64,000 bases of DNA. Source: JBKQVT01 sp963727245. Its GTDB lineage: Bacteria > Planctomycetota > Planctomycetia > Pirellulales > Thermoguttaceae. The DNA lies in NCBI GenBank assembly GCA_963727245.1, contig CAVSFO010000001.1, forward strand, positions 124,001 through 188,000, written 5' to 3'. The notes beneath the pieces are model-generated. The model saw nothing but the letters and a program-made list of their open reading frames with translations, was not told the DNA's origin and did no database searches. Of the stretch, positions 45,831 to 52,655 are shown in pieces. Position 1 is the first letter of the stretch; every line of letters starts with the position of its first letter. The position numbers were made by a program, and so were the translations under genes.

Positions 45831-48350
45831 ATGAAACCCAATGCCGACCAGCCCAACGCTCCCGAATCGAAGGCGGGATCGAAGCCCGATGCGAAGGACG
45901 ACTTGAAATCCCTTCCCATGCCGGAGGTGGAGAAACGACTGGGGTCGTCGCCGGACGGCCTCAGTCAAGGCGAGGCGCAGAAACGGCTGATTCAATATGG
46001 ACCTAACGAGATTAAGGAAGAGAAGACCAATCCGATCCTGAAATTCCTCACCTATTTTTGGGGCCCCATCCCGTGGATGATTGAAGTGGCGGTGATTCTG
46101 TCGGGCATGGTTGGGCACTGGGAAGATTTTGGCATTATCCTCTTTTTGCTTCTTTGCAACGGCGTGGTCGGATTCTGGGAAGAACGCCAGGCGGGCAACG
46201 CTATTGACGCCCTGAAGGCCAGGCTGGCGATCAAGGCTCGGGTGAAACGGGATGGAAAGTGGGTCAACCCGGCGGCGCGCGAGTTGGTGCCCGGCGATGT
46301 CATCCGCATGCGGCTGGGTGACATTGTGCCAGCGGACGCGCGATTGCTGGAGGGCGACCCGGTGGAGGTGGATCAGTCCGCGCTGACGGGGGAGTCGTTG
46401 CCCGCCGAGCACAAATCCGGCGAGGCGGTGTTTTCCGGTTCGATCATTCGTCAGGGTGAAATCGGTGCAATGGTCTATGCCACGGGTGCGAACACCTACT
46501 TCGGCAAGACGGCACAACTTGTGCAGGAGGCGCACACCGTCAGCCACTTTCAACAAGCCGTACTGAAGATCGGCAAGTACCTAATCATCCTTGCGGTGGC
46601 CCTGGTGGCGGTGATTATTACGGTCGGTATCTTCCGCGGCGAGCCGATGCTCTACGCGAAACCTCCCAGAGACCCTGTACTCTTATTCGCCCTCATCCTC
46701 ACGGTTGCGGCCATTCCCGTGGCCATGCCTACGGTGTTGTCGGTGACAATGGCGGTCGGCGCGCGCCTGCTCGCCAAGAAGCAAGCGATTGTGAGCCGCT
46801 TGGTGGCCATCGAGGAATTAGCGGGCGTGGACGTGCTGTGTGCGGACAAAACCGGCACTCTGACGCAGAACAAGCTGACGCTGGGCGATCCGTTCAGCGT
46901 GAACAATGTCCCCGCCGAGCAAGTCGTCCTCAGTGGCGCGCTGGCGTCGCGTTCGGACAATAACGACACCATTGATCTGGCCGTGCTGGCCGGGCTGAAA
47001 GACAAGGATGCGTTAAAGGGCTATGACGTGGTTCATTTCCAGCCGTTCGACCCGGTGCATAAACGCACCGAGGCCACCGTCAAAGCCAAAGACGGAAAGA
47101 CGTTCAAGGTAACGAAGGGTGCGCCGCAGGTGATCTTGAAGTTGTCGGCCAATGCCGGGCAGGTGAAGCCCATCGTCGAGAAGGCGGTCAACGAATTCGC
47201 GGCGCGCGGCTTTCGTTCCTTGGGTGTGGCACGAGCCGAGGGCGACGGGCAATGGCAGTTCGTTGGCGTATTGCCCTTGTTCGATCCGCCGCGGGAAGAC
47301 GCCAAGGCAACCATCGCGACAGCGCTTGCGATGGGCGTAAAGGTCAAGATGGTTACGGGCGATGCACTGGCCATCGCCAAGGAAACCGCCAAAAAGTTGG
47401 ACATGGGCACTAATATCCTCGATGCCGGCGGCCTCGGCGATTCAAAGAAGCAAGAGACCACGGAAGTGGCTGAGTCCATCGAGAAGGCCGACGGTTTCGC
47501 CCAGGTGTTCCCCGAACACAAGTTCCACATTGTGGATGTCCTGCAAAAACGCGGCCACATCGTCGGCATGACGGGCGACGGGGTAAATGACGCCCCCGCC
47601 CTGAAGAAAGCCGACTGCGGCATCGCCGTTTCGGGCGCGACGGACGCGGCACGCGCGGCGGCGTCCATTGTGCTGGTAGCGCCCGGCCTGTCGGTGATCA
47701 TCGACGCGATCAAGGAGAGCCGGAAGATTTTCCAGCGGATGAATAGCTACGCGATCTACCGCATCGCCGAGACGCTGCGCGTGCTTTTGTTAATGACACT
47801 GGCGATCCTGTTCTTCAAGTTTTATCCGGTGACCGCGGTGATGATCGTGATGCTGGCGGTACTCAACGACGGTGCTATTCTGTCCATCGCCTACGACAAC
47901 GTTCATTACAAGGACAAGCCCGAAGCCTGGAACATGCGCATGGTTCTGGGGATCTCCACGGTGCTGGGCGTCATCGGGGTCGTTTCCGCCTTCGGCCTGT
48001 TTTACCTCGGTGAGCGCGTCTTTCACCTCGACCGTGCGCACATCCAGACGCTGATTTATTTGAAGCTGTCCGTGGCGGGGCATCTGACGATCTTCCTCAC
48101 GCGCATGCGCGGTCCCTTCTGGTCCATACGCCCCGCGCGGATCCTATGGATAGCGGTGCTCGGCACGCAAATCGTGGCGACGCTGATCGCGGTTTATGGG
48201 CTGCTTATGACGCCCCTCGGCTGGGGCTGGGCACTTTTCGTCTGGGGCTATGCTCTGGCCTGGTTCCTCCTGAACGACCGCGTGAAACTCCTTGCCTATC
48301 GGGTGTTCGATCCACCTGCCGCGTCTGTCCTTCCCAAAAAAATCGTCTGA
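45831..48350 (+). CDS. P-type H+-ATPase (P-IIIA)
   Basis: 839 residues from ATG at 45831 behind GAAAGGAT. Cation-ATPase N-terminal domain (VEKRLGSSPDGLSQGEAQKR), actuator loop VDQSALTGESLPAEHKSGEA, phosphorylation site LCADKTGTLTQNKLTL (Asp near 339), PVAMPTVLSVTMAVGARLLA in helix 4, hinge MTGDGVNDAPALKKADCGIA, and about ten membrane helices. Best fit is the plasma-membrane proton-ATPase group found in some bacteria and archaea. It would spend ATP to export protons, a sensible partner for acid-producing acetate metabolism upstream. Confidence 0.93.
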   Translation: MKPNADQPNAPESKAGSKPDAKDDLKSLPMPEVEKRLGSSPDGLSQGEAQKRLIQYGPNEIKEEKTNPILKFLTYFWGPIPWMIEVAVILSGMVGHWEDFGIILFLLLCNGVVGFWEERQAGNAIDALKARLAIKARVKRDGKWVNPAARELVPGDVIRMRLGDIVPADARLLEGDPVEVDQSALTGESLPAEHKSGEAVFSGSIIRQGEIGAMVYATGANTYFGKTAQLVQEAHTVSHFQQAVLKIGKYLIILAVALVAVIITVGIFRGEPMLYAKPPRDPVLLFALILTVAAIPVAMPTVLSVTMAVGARLLAKKQAIVSRLVAIEELAGVDVLCADKTGTLTQNKLTLGDPFSVNNVPAEQVVLSGALASRSDNNDTIDLAVLAGLKDKDALKGYDVVHFQPFDPVHKRTEATVKAKDGKTFKVTKGAPQVILKLSANAGQVKPIVEKAVNEFAARGFRSLGVARAEGDGQWQFVGVLPLFDPPREDAKATIATALAMGVKVKMVTGDALAIAKETAKKLDMGTNILDAGGLGDSKKQETTEVAESIEKADGFAQVFPEHKFHIVDVLQKRGHIVGMTGDGVNDAPALKKADCGIAVSGATDAARAAASIVLVAPGLSVIIDAIKESRKIFQRMNSYAIYRIAETLRVLLLMTLAILFFKFYPVTAVMIVMLAVLNDGAILSIAYDNVHYKDKPEAWNMRMVLGISTVLGVIGVVSAFGLFYLGERVFHLDRAHIQTLIYLKLSVAGHLTIFLTRMRGPFWSIRPARILWIAVLGTQIVATLIAVYGLLMTPLGWGWALFVWGYALAWFLLNDRVKLLAYRVFDPPAASVLPKKIV

Positions 48351-48414
48351 GGGAAATGGGGAAGCAGACTAAGCCAACAATGATGCCAGATGTGGAAGGA
48401 ATGAGAAAGTCCTA

Positions 48415-48442
48415 TTCCATTTCCCACTCATCGGCGTACACT
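48415..48442 (+). promoter_or_regulatory. Promoter of leader copy 3
   Basis: TTCCAT (48415-48420), 16-bp spacer, TACACT (48437-48442). In copies 3 and 4 the region from about 48380 to the leader is also conserved. Confidence 0.55.
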
Positions 48443-48494
48443 TGTAGTGGTGGGAGGGTTGCGGCGCAATTGATCGCCGCTTTCCAACGAAGTC

Positions 48495-48600
48495 GTCGGA
48501 TGACTAGATGAAGAGCAACCCGGCCGTGCCGGGGGGCTCGTTGGTGAGTAAGCCGACGTGGCGGAATACCTTCGGGTGTTCGGCCACGTCGGCTTTTTTT
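48495..48600 (+). ncRNA. Leader RNA with intrinsic terminator, copy 3
   Basis: Nearly identical to copy 1 and ends in a terminator (AAGCCGACGTGGCGGAATAC / GGTGTTCGGCCACGTCGGCT) with TTTTTTT. The 5' part of the transcript is about 40 nt longer than in copies 1 and 2 and includes an extra hairpin (GCGGCG caattgat CGCCGC). Confidence 0.72.
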
Positions 48601-48651
48601 GTTGTTGTCGGCCGGCGTGGTCCGGACGCACGGTTCTTTCGCAGAGGAGCA

Positions 48652-48963
48652 ATGAACATGAGAAATGACACTGATCTCACGGACGCTGGTCGGCAGTATG
48701 CGGCGGCGTACGCCGCACACTATAGCGGACACGATTTGCCTGTGGCTCTCCAGCTTTACATGAAGGTCGTGGCATCGCACCCGGGCACACAGGAGGCAGG
48801 TTACTCCGGTACGCAGGTCCAAAATATCGTCAACGCCGTAGTGCCAAAGCAGGAACTCTTGGATGCCGACATGGAGCTGGCACTTGCCCACCTTGGGCAC
48901 GAGGGCCCCCCTGATGCCCGGAGGATTCCTGTCGCTCCTCTCGCTTTAGAACCGTCCACGTAG
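48652..48963 (+). CDS. Small acidic protein of unknown function
   Basis: 103 residues from ATG at 48652 behind AGAGGAGC. MNMRNDTDLTDAGRQYAAAY, AAHYSGHDLPVALQLYMKVV, ASHPGTQEAGYSGTQVQNIV, VVPKQELLDADMELALAHLG. The middle resembles a single TPR-like helical hairpin. No family recognised. Controlled by leader copy 3 and convergent with the DUF2294 gene behind it (6-nt gap), so the two 3' ends meet. Confidence 0.7.
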   Translation: MNMRNDTDLTDAGRQYAAAYAAHYSGHDLPVALQLYMKVVASHPGTQEAGYSGTQVQNIVNAVVPKQELLDADMELALAHLGHEGPPDARRIPVAPLALEPST

Positions 48964-48969
48964 CGTCGG

Positions 48970-49350
48970 TTATTTCTTCTTGGCGTCGCGGTGAATTGGC
49001 GACTCGGCAAGGGTAAAGAGTACAACCTCCTCGCCGGTTGTGGTGCTGATGTCATGGTGCAGGGTCAACACCTTGACGCCGGTGATCTCCTCGACCATCG
49101 CTTCCATGACCGGCCGGGCCGTCTCGATCAGATGGGTCCGCACTTGCTTCAGCAGGTCTCGCCCCTTTTCGGCCGAAAGCGACCTGACCAGGTGCTGTTC
49201 GGCCGCGGTCAGCACGCCTTGAAGGCGGACCACGAGGAGGTCGCCCAGCAGGTGGGTGTTAATGTCCTTGGGCCCCCGGCCCATGTAATCCTGCTCGAAG
49301 CGACTGACCCCTTCGCAAATGGCGGCTTCGATTTCTCCCTGTGTTTTCAT
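48970..49350 (-). CDS. DUF2294 (MpsC-like) protein, copy 1
   Basis: 126 residues: MKTQGEIEAAICEGVSRFEQ, DYMGRGPKDINTHLLGDLLV, VRLQGVLTAAEQHLVRSL, GVKVLTLHHDISTTTGEEVV. This is the DUF2294 family, also named after the Na+-transport subunit MpsC. Such proteins are short, soluble, and of unclear function. Almost identical to the gene at 60998-61378, and a more distant relative lies at 49717. A run of 16 G (minus strand) stands directly before the ATG where the ribosome-binding site should be. Confidence 0.85.
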   Translation of the reverse strand: MKTQGEIEAAICEGVSRFEQDYMGRGPKDINTHLLGDLLVVRLQGVLTAAEQHLVRSLSAEKGRDLLKQVRTHLIETARPVMEAMVEEITGVKVLTLHHDISTTTGEEVVLFTLAESPIHRDAKKK

Positions 49351-49352
49351 GG

Positions 49353-49368
49353 CCCCCCCCCCCCCCCC
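49353..49368. repeat. Homopolymer of 16 C (G on the coding strand)
   Basis: Ends two bases before the ATG of the DUF2294 gene. The second copy of that gene has AGGGAGGAATTCCC in the same place, so the run has replaced a normal ribosome-binding site. Runs of this length are prone to slippage. Confidence 0.9.
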
Positions 49369-49484
49369 AGGCAGGATGGATACTCAGGCGAAAGTCGTCA
49401 TTGGTTGACGTAAAATGAGCCATTAGATTCTCCACAGCAATCCAGAATAATGATACCAAATGTGGCAGAAAGGCAAAAGCCCTA

Positions 49485-49512
49485 TTGCATTGCCTGGTGG
49501 CCGGCGTAGAAT
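49485..49512 (+). promoter_or_regulatory. Promoter of leader copy 4
   Basis: TTGCAT (49485-49490), 16-bp spacer, TAGAAT (49507-49512). Confidence 0.6.
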
Positions 49513-49565
49513 CATAGCAGTGGGAGAGTCGCAGCACATCTTGCCGCGCCTCTGCCAATGAAGTT

Positions 49566-49671
49566 GTCGGATGACTAGTTGGAGAGCAACCCGGCCGTGC
49601 CGGGGGGCTCGTTAGTGAGTAAGCCGACGTGGCGGAATACCTTCGGGTGTTCCGCCACGTCGGCTTTTTTT
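49566..49671 (+). ncRNA. Leader RNA with intrinsic terminator, copy 4 (before DUF2294-csrA)
   Basis: Same layout as copy 3. In the terminator the arm GTGGCGGAA faces TTCCGCCAC, repairing the one mismatch present in copy 3 (TTCGGCCAC); this compensating change supports the helix. The T-run is seven bases. The internal ATG of the other copies is TTG here. Confidence 0.73.
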
Positions 49672-49716
49672 GTTCTTGGCGATGTAAGACGTTCGTCACC
49701 ACGCAGGAGGAACCCC

Positions 49717-50160
49717 ATGAAAAAGCTCGATCCAACCATGGCGGAGCAGGTCGCGCAGGCGGTCAGCGCCTTCCAAGAGCGGCGGACGGGCTACCCGCCC
49801 AAAGCGGTGACCGTGGTCCTGAGCGAGGACACGCTGGTCGTCACGCTGCACGAGGCGTTGTCGCCCGCGGAGAAGGCCATGGCCCGCACCCCCGAGGGGG
49901 CCATTCAGGTACAGGAGTTCCACCGGCAGCTCTTCAAGAGTTCCGCCGACTTGCTGCGGCAGGAGATCAAGCGGATCACCGGGATCGCCGTGGGCGAGGC
50001 AGCCGCGGAGGTTGAGACGACAACCGGCGCCGTTGTGCATGCATTCACGACCGGCACCATGGTGCAGGTGTTCCAGCTTGCCGGCAGGATCTCGGCGGAG
50101 ACCTGGAACAGGAGTGGACGAGACGATCCATCACAAAAAACGGAGGTTTTGCCATGTTAG
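49717..50160 (+). CDS. DUF2294-family protein, divergent copy
   Basis: 147 residues from ATG at 49717 behind AGGAGG. MAEQVAQAVSAFQERRTGYP, PKAVTVVLSEDTLVVTLHEA, LSPAEKAMARTPEGAIQVQE, FHRQLFKSSADLLRQEIKRI and TGIAVGEA follow the DUF2294 order. The C-terminal part (VVHAFTTGTMVQVFQLAGRI) is longer than in the two other copies. The last 7 nt overlap csrA, so the two are translationally coupled under leader copy 4. Confidence 0.8.
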   Translation: MKKLDPTMAEQVAQAVSAFQERRTGYPPKAVTVVLSEDTLVVTLHEALSPAEKAMARTPEGAIQVQEFHRQLFKSSADLLRQEIKRITGIAVGEAAAEVETTTGAVVHAFTTGTMVQVFQLAGRISAETWNRSGRDDPSQKTEVLPC

Positions 50161-50351
50161 TTCTATCGAGGAAGAATCAGGAATCGGTGGTGATCGGCGG
50201 CGACGATGGCATTCATCGCCTGCTGAAGGTCACGGTGCTCGGAATTCGAGGCACACAAGTGAAACTGGGCTTCGAGGTCGATCCGGACGTCCCCGTCCAT
50301 CGGTCGGAGGTCTGGGAACGAATCAACGCCGAGGCCTGCCAGATCGCCTGA
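50154..50351 (+). CDS. csrA: Carbon storage regulator CsrA
   Basis: 65 residues: MLVLSRKNQESVVIGGD, LLKVTVLGIRGTQVKLGFEV, DPDVPVHRSEVWERIN. CsrA is a dimeric RNA-binding protein that binds GGA motifs in 5' leaders and controls translation, in many bacteria favouring glycolysis over storage. The key RNA-contact residues L4 and R6 at the start and the VHR segment (V/R near residue 45-48) are present. Overlaps the DUF2294 gene. Its presence in a cluster with a glycogen-type branching enzyme and conserved leader RNAs is suggestive. Confidence 0.95.
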   Translation: MLVLSRKNQESVVIGGDDGIHRLLKVTVLGIRGTQVKLGFEVDPDVPVHRSEVWERINAEACQIA

Positions 50352-50399
50352 CGGTTCGGCGGCCATTGGCTGTACGAAGCTTCGCAGTGGAGTAGACGA

Positions 50400-50705
50400 A
50401 TGAGAACAAGCAAGCGAGAGCAGTTGGTGATCGCCCAACGCAAAGCACTCGAAGCGAAGAGGGCAACAGTAAGCAGACTGAGAAAGGCGAAGCGGAAGGA
50501 AAAAGGCAAGGCGGAGGACCTTGCGAAGGCGATCAAGCGGAGTCCGGCGGGAAAGAAAGCCGCAGCGCCCCTGAAGACGAAGAGGCGGATCGCAAGGAAG
50601 CAGGAGGAAGCGAACTACAAAAAGACGCGAGCCAGGGCCTCGGCGAGATTGGGCGGAAGAAGAAAGCACGTCCAGGAAGAACTGCATGAGACGGTAGAGG
50701 GGTGA
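50400..50705 (+). CDS. Highly basic Lys/Arg-rich protein
   Basis: 101 residues, about 40% Lys/Arg: MRTSKREQLVIAQRKALEAK, RKAKRKEKGKAEDLAKAIKR, SPAGKKAAAPLKTKRRIARK, QEEANYKKTRARASARLGGR. Likely helical and nucleic-acid binding by charge alone. No named family. 49 nt behind csrA. Confidence 0.6.
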   Translation: MRTSKREQLVIAQRKALEAKRATVSRLRKAKRKEKGKAEDLAKAIKRSPAGKKAAAPLKTKRRIARKQEEANYKKTRARASARLGGRRKHVQEELHETVEG

Positions 50706-50744
50706 CGGCGACGCGTTAGGTCAATTGTGCGAAGGAGAAGTCAA

Positions 50745-50900
50745 ATGCTGGGTACTATTTTGATCGTAATCTTGGTTCTGATGCTTCTGGGTGCGTTGCC
50801 CGCCTGGCCCCACAGCAGAAGCTGGGGGTATTACCCGAGCGGCGGGCTGGGACTGGTTGTAATCATCCTGCTCGTCCTACTGCTCATGGGACGCCTCTAA
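50745..50900 (+). CDS. DUF3309-type small membrane protein
   Basis: 51 residues with GAAGGAGAAG upstream: MLGTILIVILVLMLLGALPA, WPHSRSWGYYPSGGLGLVVI, ILLVLLLMGRL. Two membrane helices around a WPHSRSWGYYPSGG turn, the DUF3309 signature. Such proteins are common in stress and envelope clusters of soil and aquatic bacteria. Function unknown. Confidence 0.88.
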   Translation: MLGTILIVILVLMLLGALPAWPHSRSWGYYPSGGLGLVVIILLVLLLMGRL

Positions 50901-50935
50901 TCATCACATGTCGGAAAAGTGAAGGAAAAGACAAC

Positions 50936-51187
50936 ATGAAAACTCTATTTGGTGTGATCGTTCTGCTCCTGGTCGGCATCGCCGCCTTGGGCCTTTACCG
51001 GGGTTGGTTCCATTTTTCGACTAACAGCGCGGACCAAAACTCCAGTGCCACATTTACGGTGGACCAGAAAAAGCTCCACGCGGATGAGGGCAAGGCCAGG
51101 GATGCGGTGGAGGCGTTCGGACACAAAGCCAAGGAAAAGGCCGCCGTCCCGGCCGACAAGGTCGAACAACACGCAGGCCAACCATGA
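50936..51187 (+). CDS. Small single-pass membrane protein
   Basis: 83 residues: MKTLFGVIVLLLVGIAALGL is one membrane helix or uncleaved signal, then a charged tail (DEGKARDAVEAFGHKAKEKA) that may form a coiled coil. No family recognised. Part of the row of tiny envelope genes. Confidence 0.65.
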   Translation: MKTLFGVIVLLLVGIAALGLYRGWFHFSTNSADQNSSATFTVDQKKLHADEGKARDAVEAFGHKAKEKAAVPADKVEQHAGQP

Positions 51188-51277
51188 GGCTGCGTTTATG
51201 CTTTTGAGATGGTAATTGCGGGCCGTGCTGGCAGTTCGCCAGCTTAGCCCAACCTTTTTGTGAAGGAGAACTTCACC

Positions 51278-51454
51278 ATGCTGCAGCTTGCCGTTACGTT
51301 TCTGGTGATCGCTTTGATCGCCGCCTTTTTTGGGTTCGCCGGAGTGGCAGCCCTCTCCTGGGAAGGGGCGAAGATAATCTTCGTCATTTTCCTCATTCTC
51401 GCCGTGCTGTCGTTCCTGGGATACGGGTTCAGAAGGAGGTCATTCTGGGGGTAA
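51278..51454 (+). CDS. DUF1328-type small membrane protein
   Basis: 58 residues from ATG at 51278 behind AAGGAGAA: MLQLAVTFLVIALIAAFFGF, AGVAALSWEGAKIIFVIFLI, LAVLSFLGYGFRRRSFWG. Two helices with the FGFxG...GAKIIFVIFLIL pattern of DUF1328. Often found next to DUF3309 and stress genes. Confidence 0.88.
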   Translation: MLQLAVTFLVIALIAAFFGFAGVAALSWEGAKIIFVIFLILAVLSFLGYGFRRRSFWG

Positions 51455-51526
51455 CGAAGGATGACCTATCGTCAGCAACGCTTTCGGCTTGGTTAAGAAC
51501 GCACACAATCAAGGAGGGTGTCTATC

Positions 51527-52177
51527 GTGAATCGTGAAGCTGTCGCTGAACCGCGGTCGAATGGTTCCAAACCGATTCGAGTCTTGATGGCCGATCCTGA
51601 CGAGTCGCTTCAGCCCGTGTATCGAGAGCCGCTCGCGCAAGAGGGGTTCGACGTGGTCGTGGCACGGACTGGCTTGGAGTGCGTTGCTCGGTTGCGCAGA
51701 GCGCACCCGGACGTGCTCGTGCTGGAGCCGCAGTTGCCGTGGGGCGGCGGTGAGGGGGTGCTGGCGATCATGGGCGAGGTTCCTGCCCTTGTGGACGTTC
51801 CCGTGATGCTTCTTACCTCGTGCCGCGATCCTCAGCTCATGGGAGACGTGTCGCGATTTCCGATCAGCGATTTCCAACGCAAACCGCTGGCGGCTGATCG
51901 GCTGGCGGGAAGACTCCACACGCTGCTCACCCATCCCAGACTGCGTTTCACTTTGGCCGAACAAGACCGCCGCCTGGAATGTGCAATCGCGCGGCGAACC
52001 GGCGGCCGGGTCCGGGACCTGCGCGTCGAGGCCAGCGATGGGCATGTCATCGTGCATGGCCGCTGCGACTCGCACCACGTCAAGCAATTGGCGCTGGCCG
52101 CCGTGCGGGAAACGTTTGAAGCCTCGGAATCGCCATCCGAAAGGGTCGAGATGGACATTGAAGTGCGGGGCCGTTGA
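51527..52177 (+). CDS. Degenerate receiver domain fused to a BON-like domain
   Basis: 216 residues from GTG at 51527 (AAGGAGGG lies 9 nt upstream). The receiver domain spans about residues 12-130: IRVLMADPDESLQPVYREPL (acidic pocket), DVLVLEPQLPWGGGEGVLAI where the phospho-acceptor Asp is Glu (about residue 67), VMLLTSC and QRKPLAADRLAGRL with the conserved lysine. Glu at this site cannot be phosphorylated and may mimic the active state. The C-terminal part (LEASDGHVIVHGRCDSHHVK, then ERVEMDIEVRGR) resembles a BON fold. Output target unknown. Confidence 0.75.
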   Translation: MNREAVAEPRSNGSKPIRVLMADPDESLQPVYREPLAQEGFDVVVARTGLECVARLRRAHPDVLVLEPQLPWGGGEGVLAIMGEVPALVDVPVMLLTSCRDPQLMGDVSRFPISDFQRKPLAADRLAGRLHTLLTHPRLRFTLAEQDRRLECAIARRTGGRVRDLRVEASDGHVIVHGRCDSHHVKQLALAAVRETFEASESPSERVEMDIEVRGR

Positions 52178-52301
52178 CAACAGGGGAAAGGCATTTTTTG
52201 TTTGTGGCAAGGAGGACGTGTGTAACCAAACGGTGAAGATCCTCACGGCCGGAGCGGTTCCTGCTGGTGAAGAGGCGGCACCAACTTTTTTTGAAAAGGG
52301 T

Positions 52302-52553
52302 ATGAAGATGAAGTGTTTCTTAGCATCTGTGCTGATGGTTGTGCTGGGCGTGCTGACCATCGGCTGTGAAAACCAGAAGGGCACCGAGGAGAACAAGACC
52401 CAGACGACGACAACGCAGAGCAAGGATGGCAAGGTGACGGGCGAGACCACCAACACGGTCGACACGAAGACGGCAACCACGCCGGCTACCACGGACAGTG
52501 GCGGCACGACGACCGAAAAGACCACCAAGACGACCACCGAGACGAGCAAATAG
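52302..52553 (+). CDS. Small Thr/Lys-rich lipoprotein
   Basis: 83 residues: signal peptide MKMKCFLASVLMVVLGVL with lipobox LTIGC, then a low-complexity Thr/Lys/Glu-rich tail (TKTATTPATTDSGGTTTEKT). Probably lipid-anchored and unfolded. GAAAAGGG precedes the start. Function unknown. Confidence 0.7.
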   Translation: MKMKCFLASVLMVVLGVLTIGCENQKGTEENKTQTTTTQSKDGKVTGETTNTVDTKTATTPATTDSGGTTTEKTTKTTTETSK

Positions 52554-52655
52554 TTTTTGCACGGCCGCTTGACAAGCGACGGTCCTGGCCGTTTGCTTCA
52601 CGCTGAGCAGGCACTTGGAATAACTCAACACACTCAACTTCGCAGAGGAGAGGGA

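Noticed and set aside
49566..49671. Leader elements as integron attC sites
   Set aside because: No integron integrase, the elements sit next to promoters with T-runs in the transcription direction, and the genes between them are on both strands.
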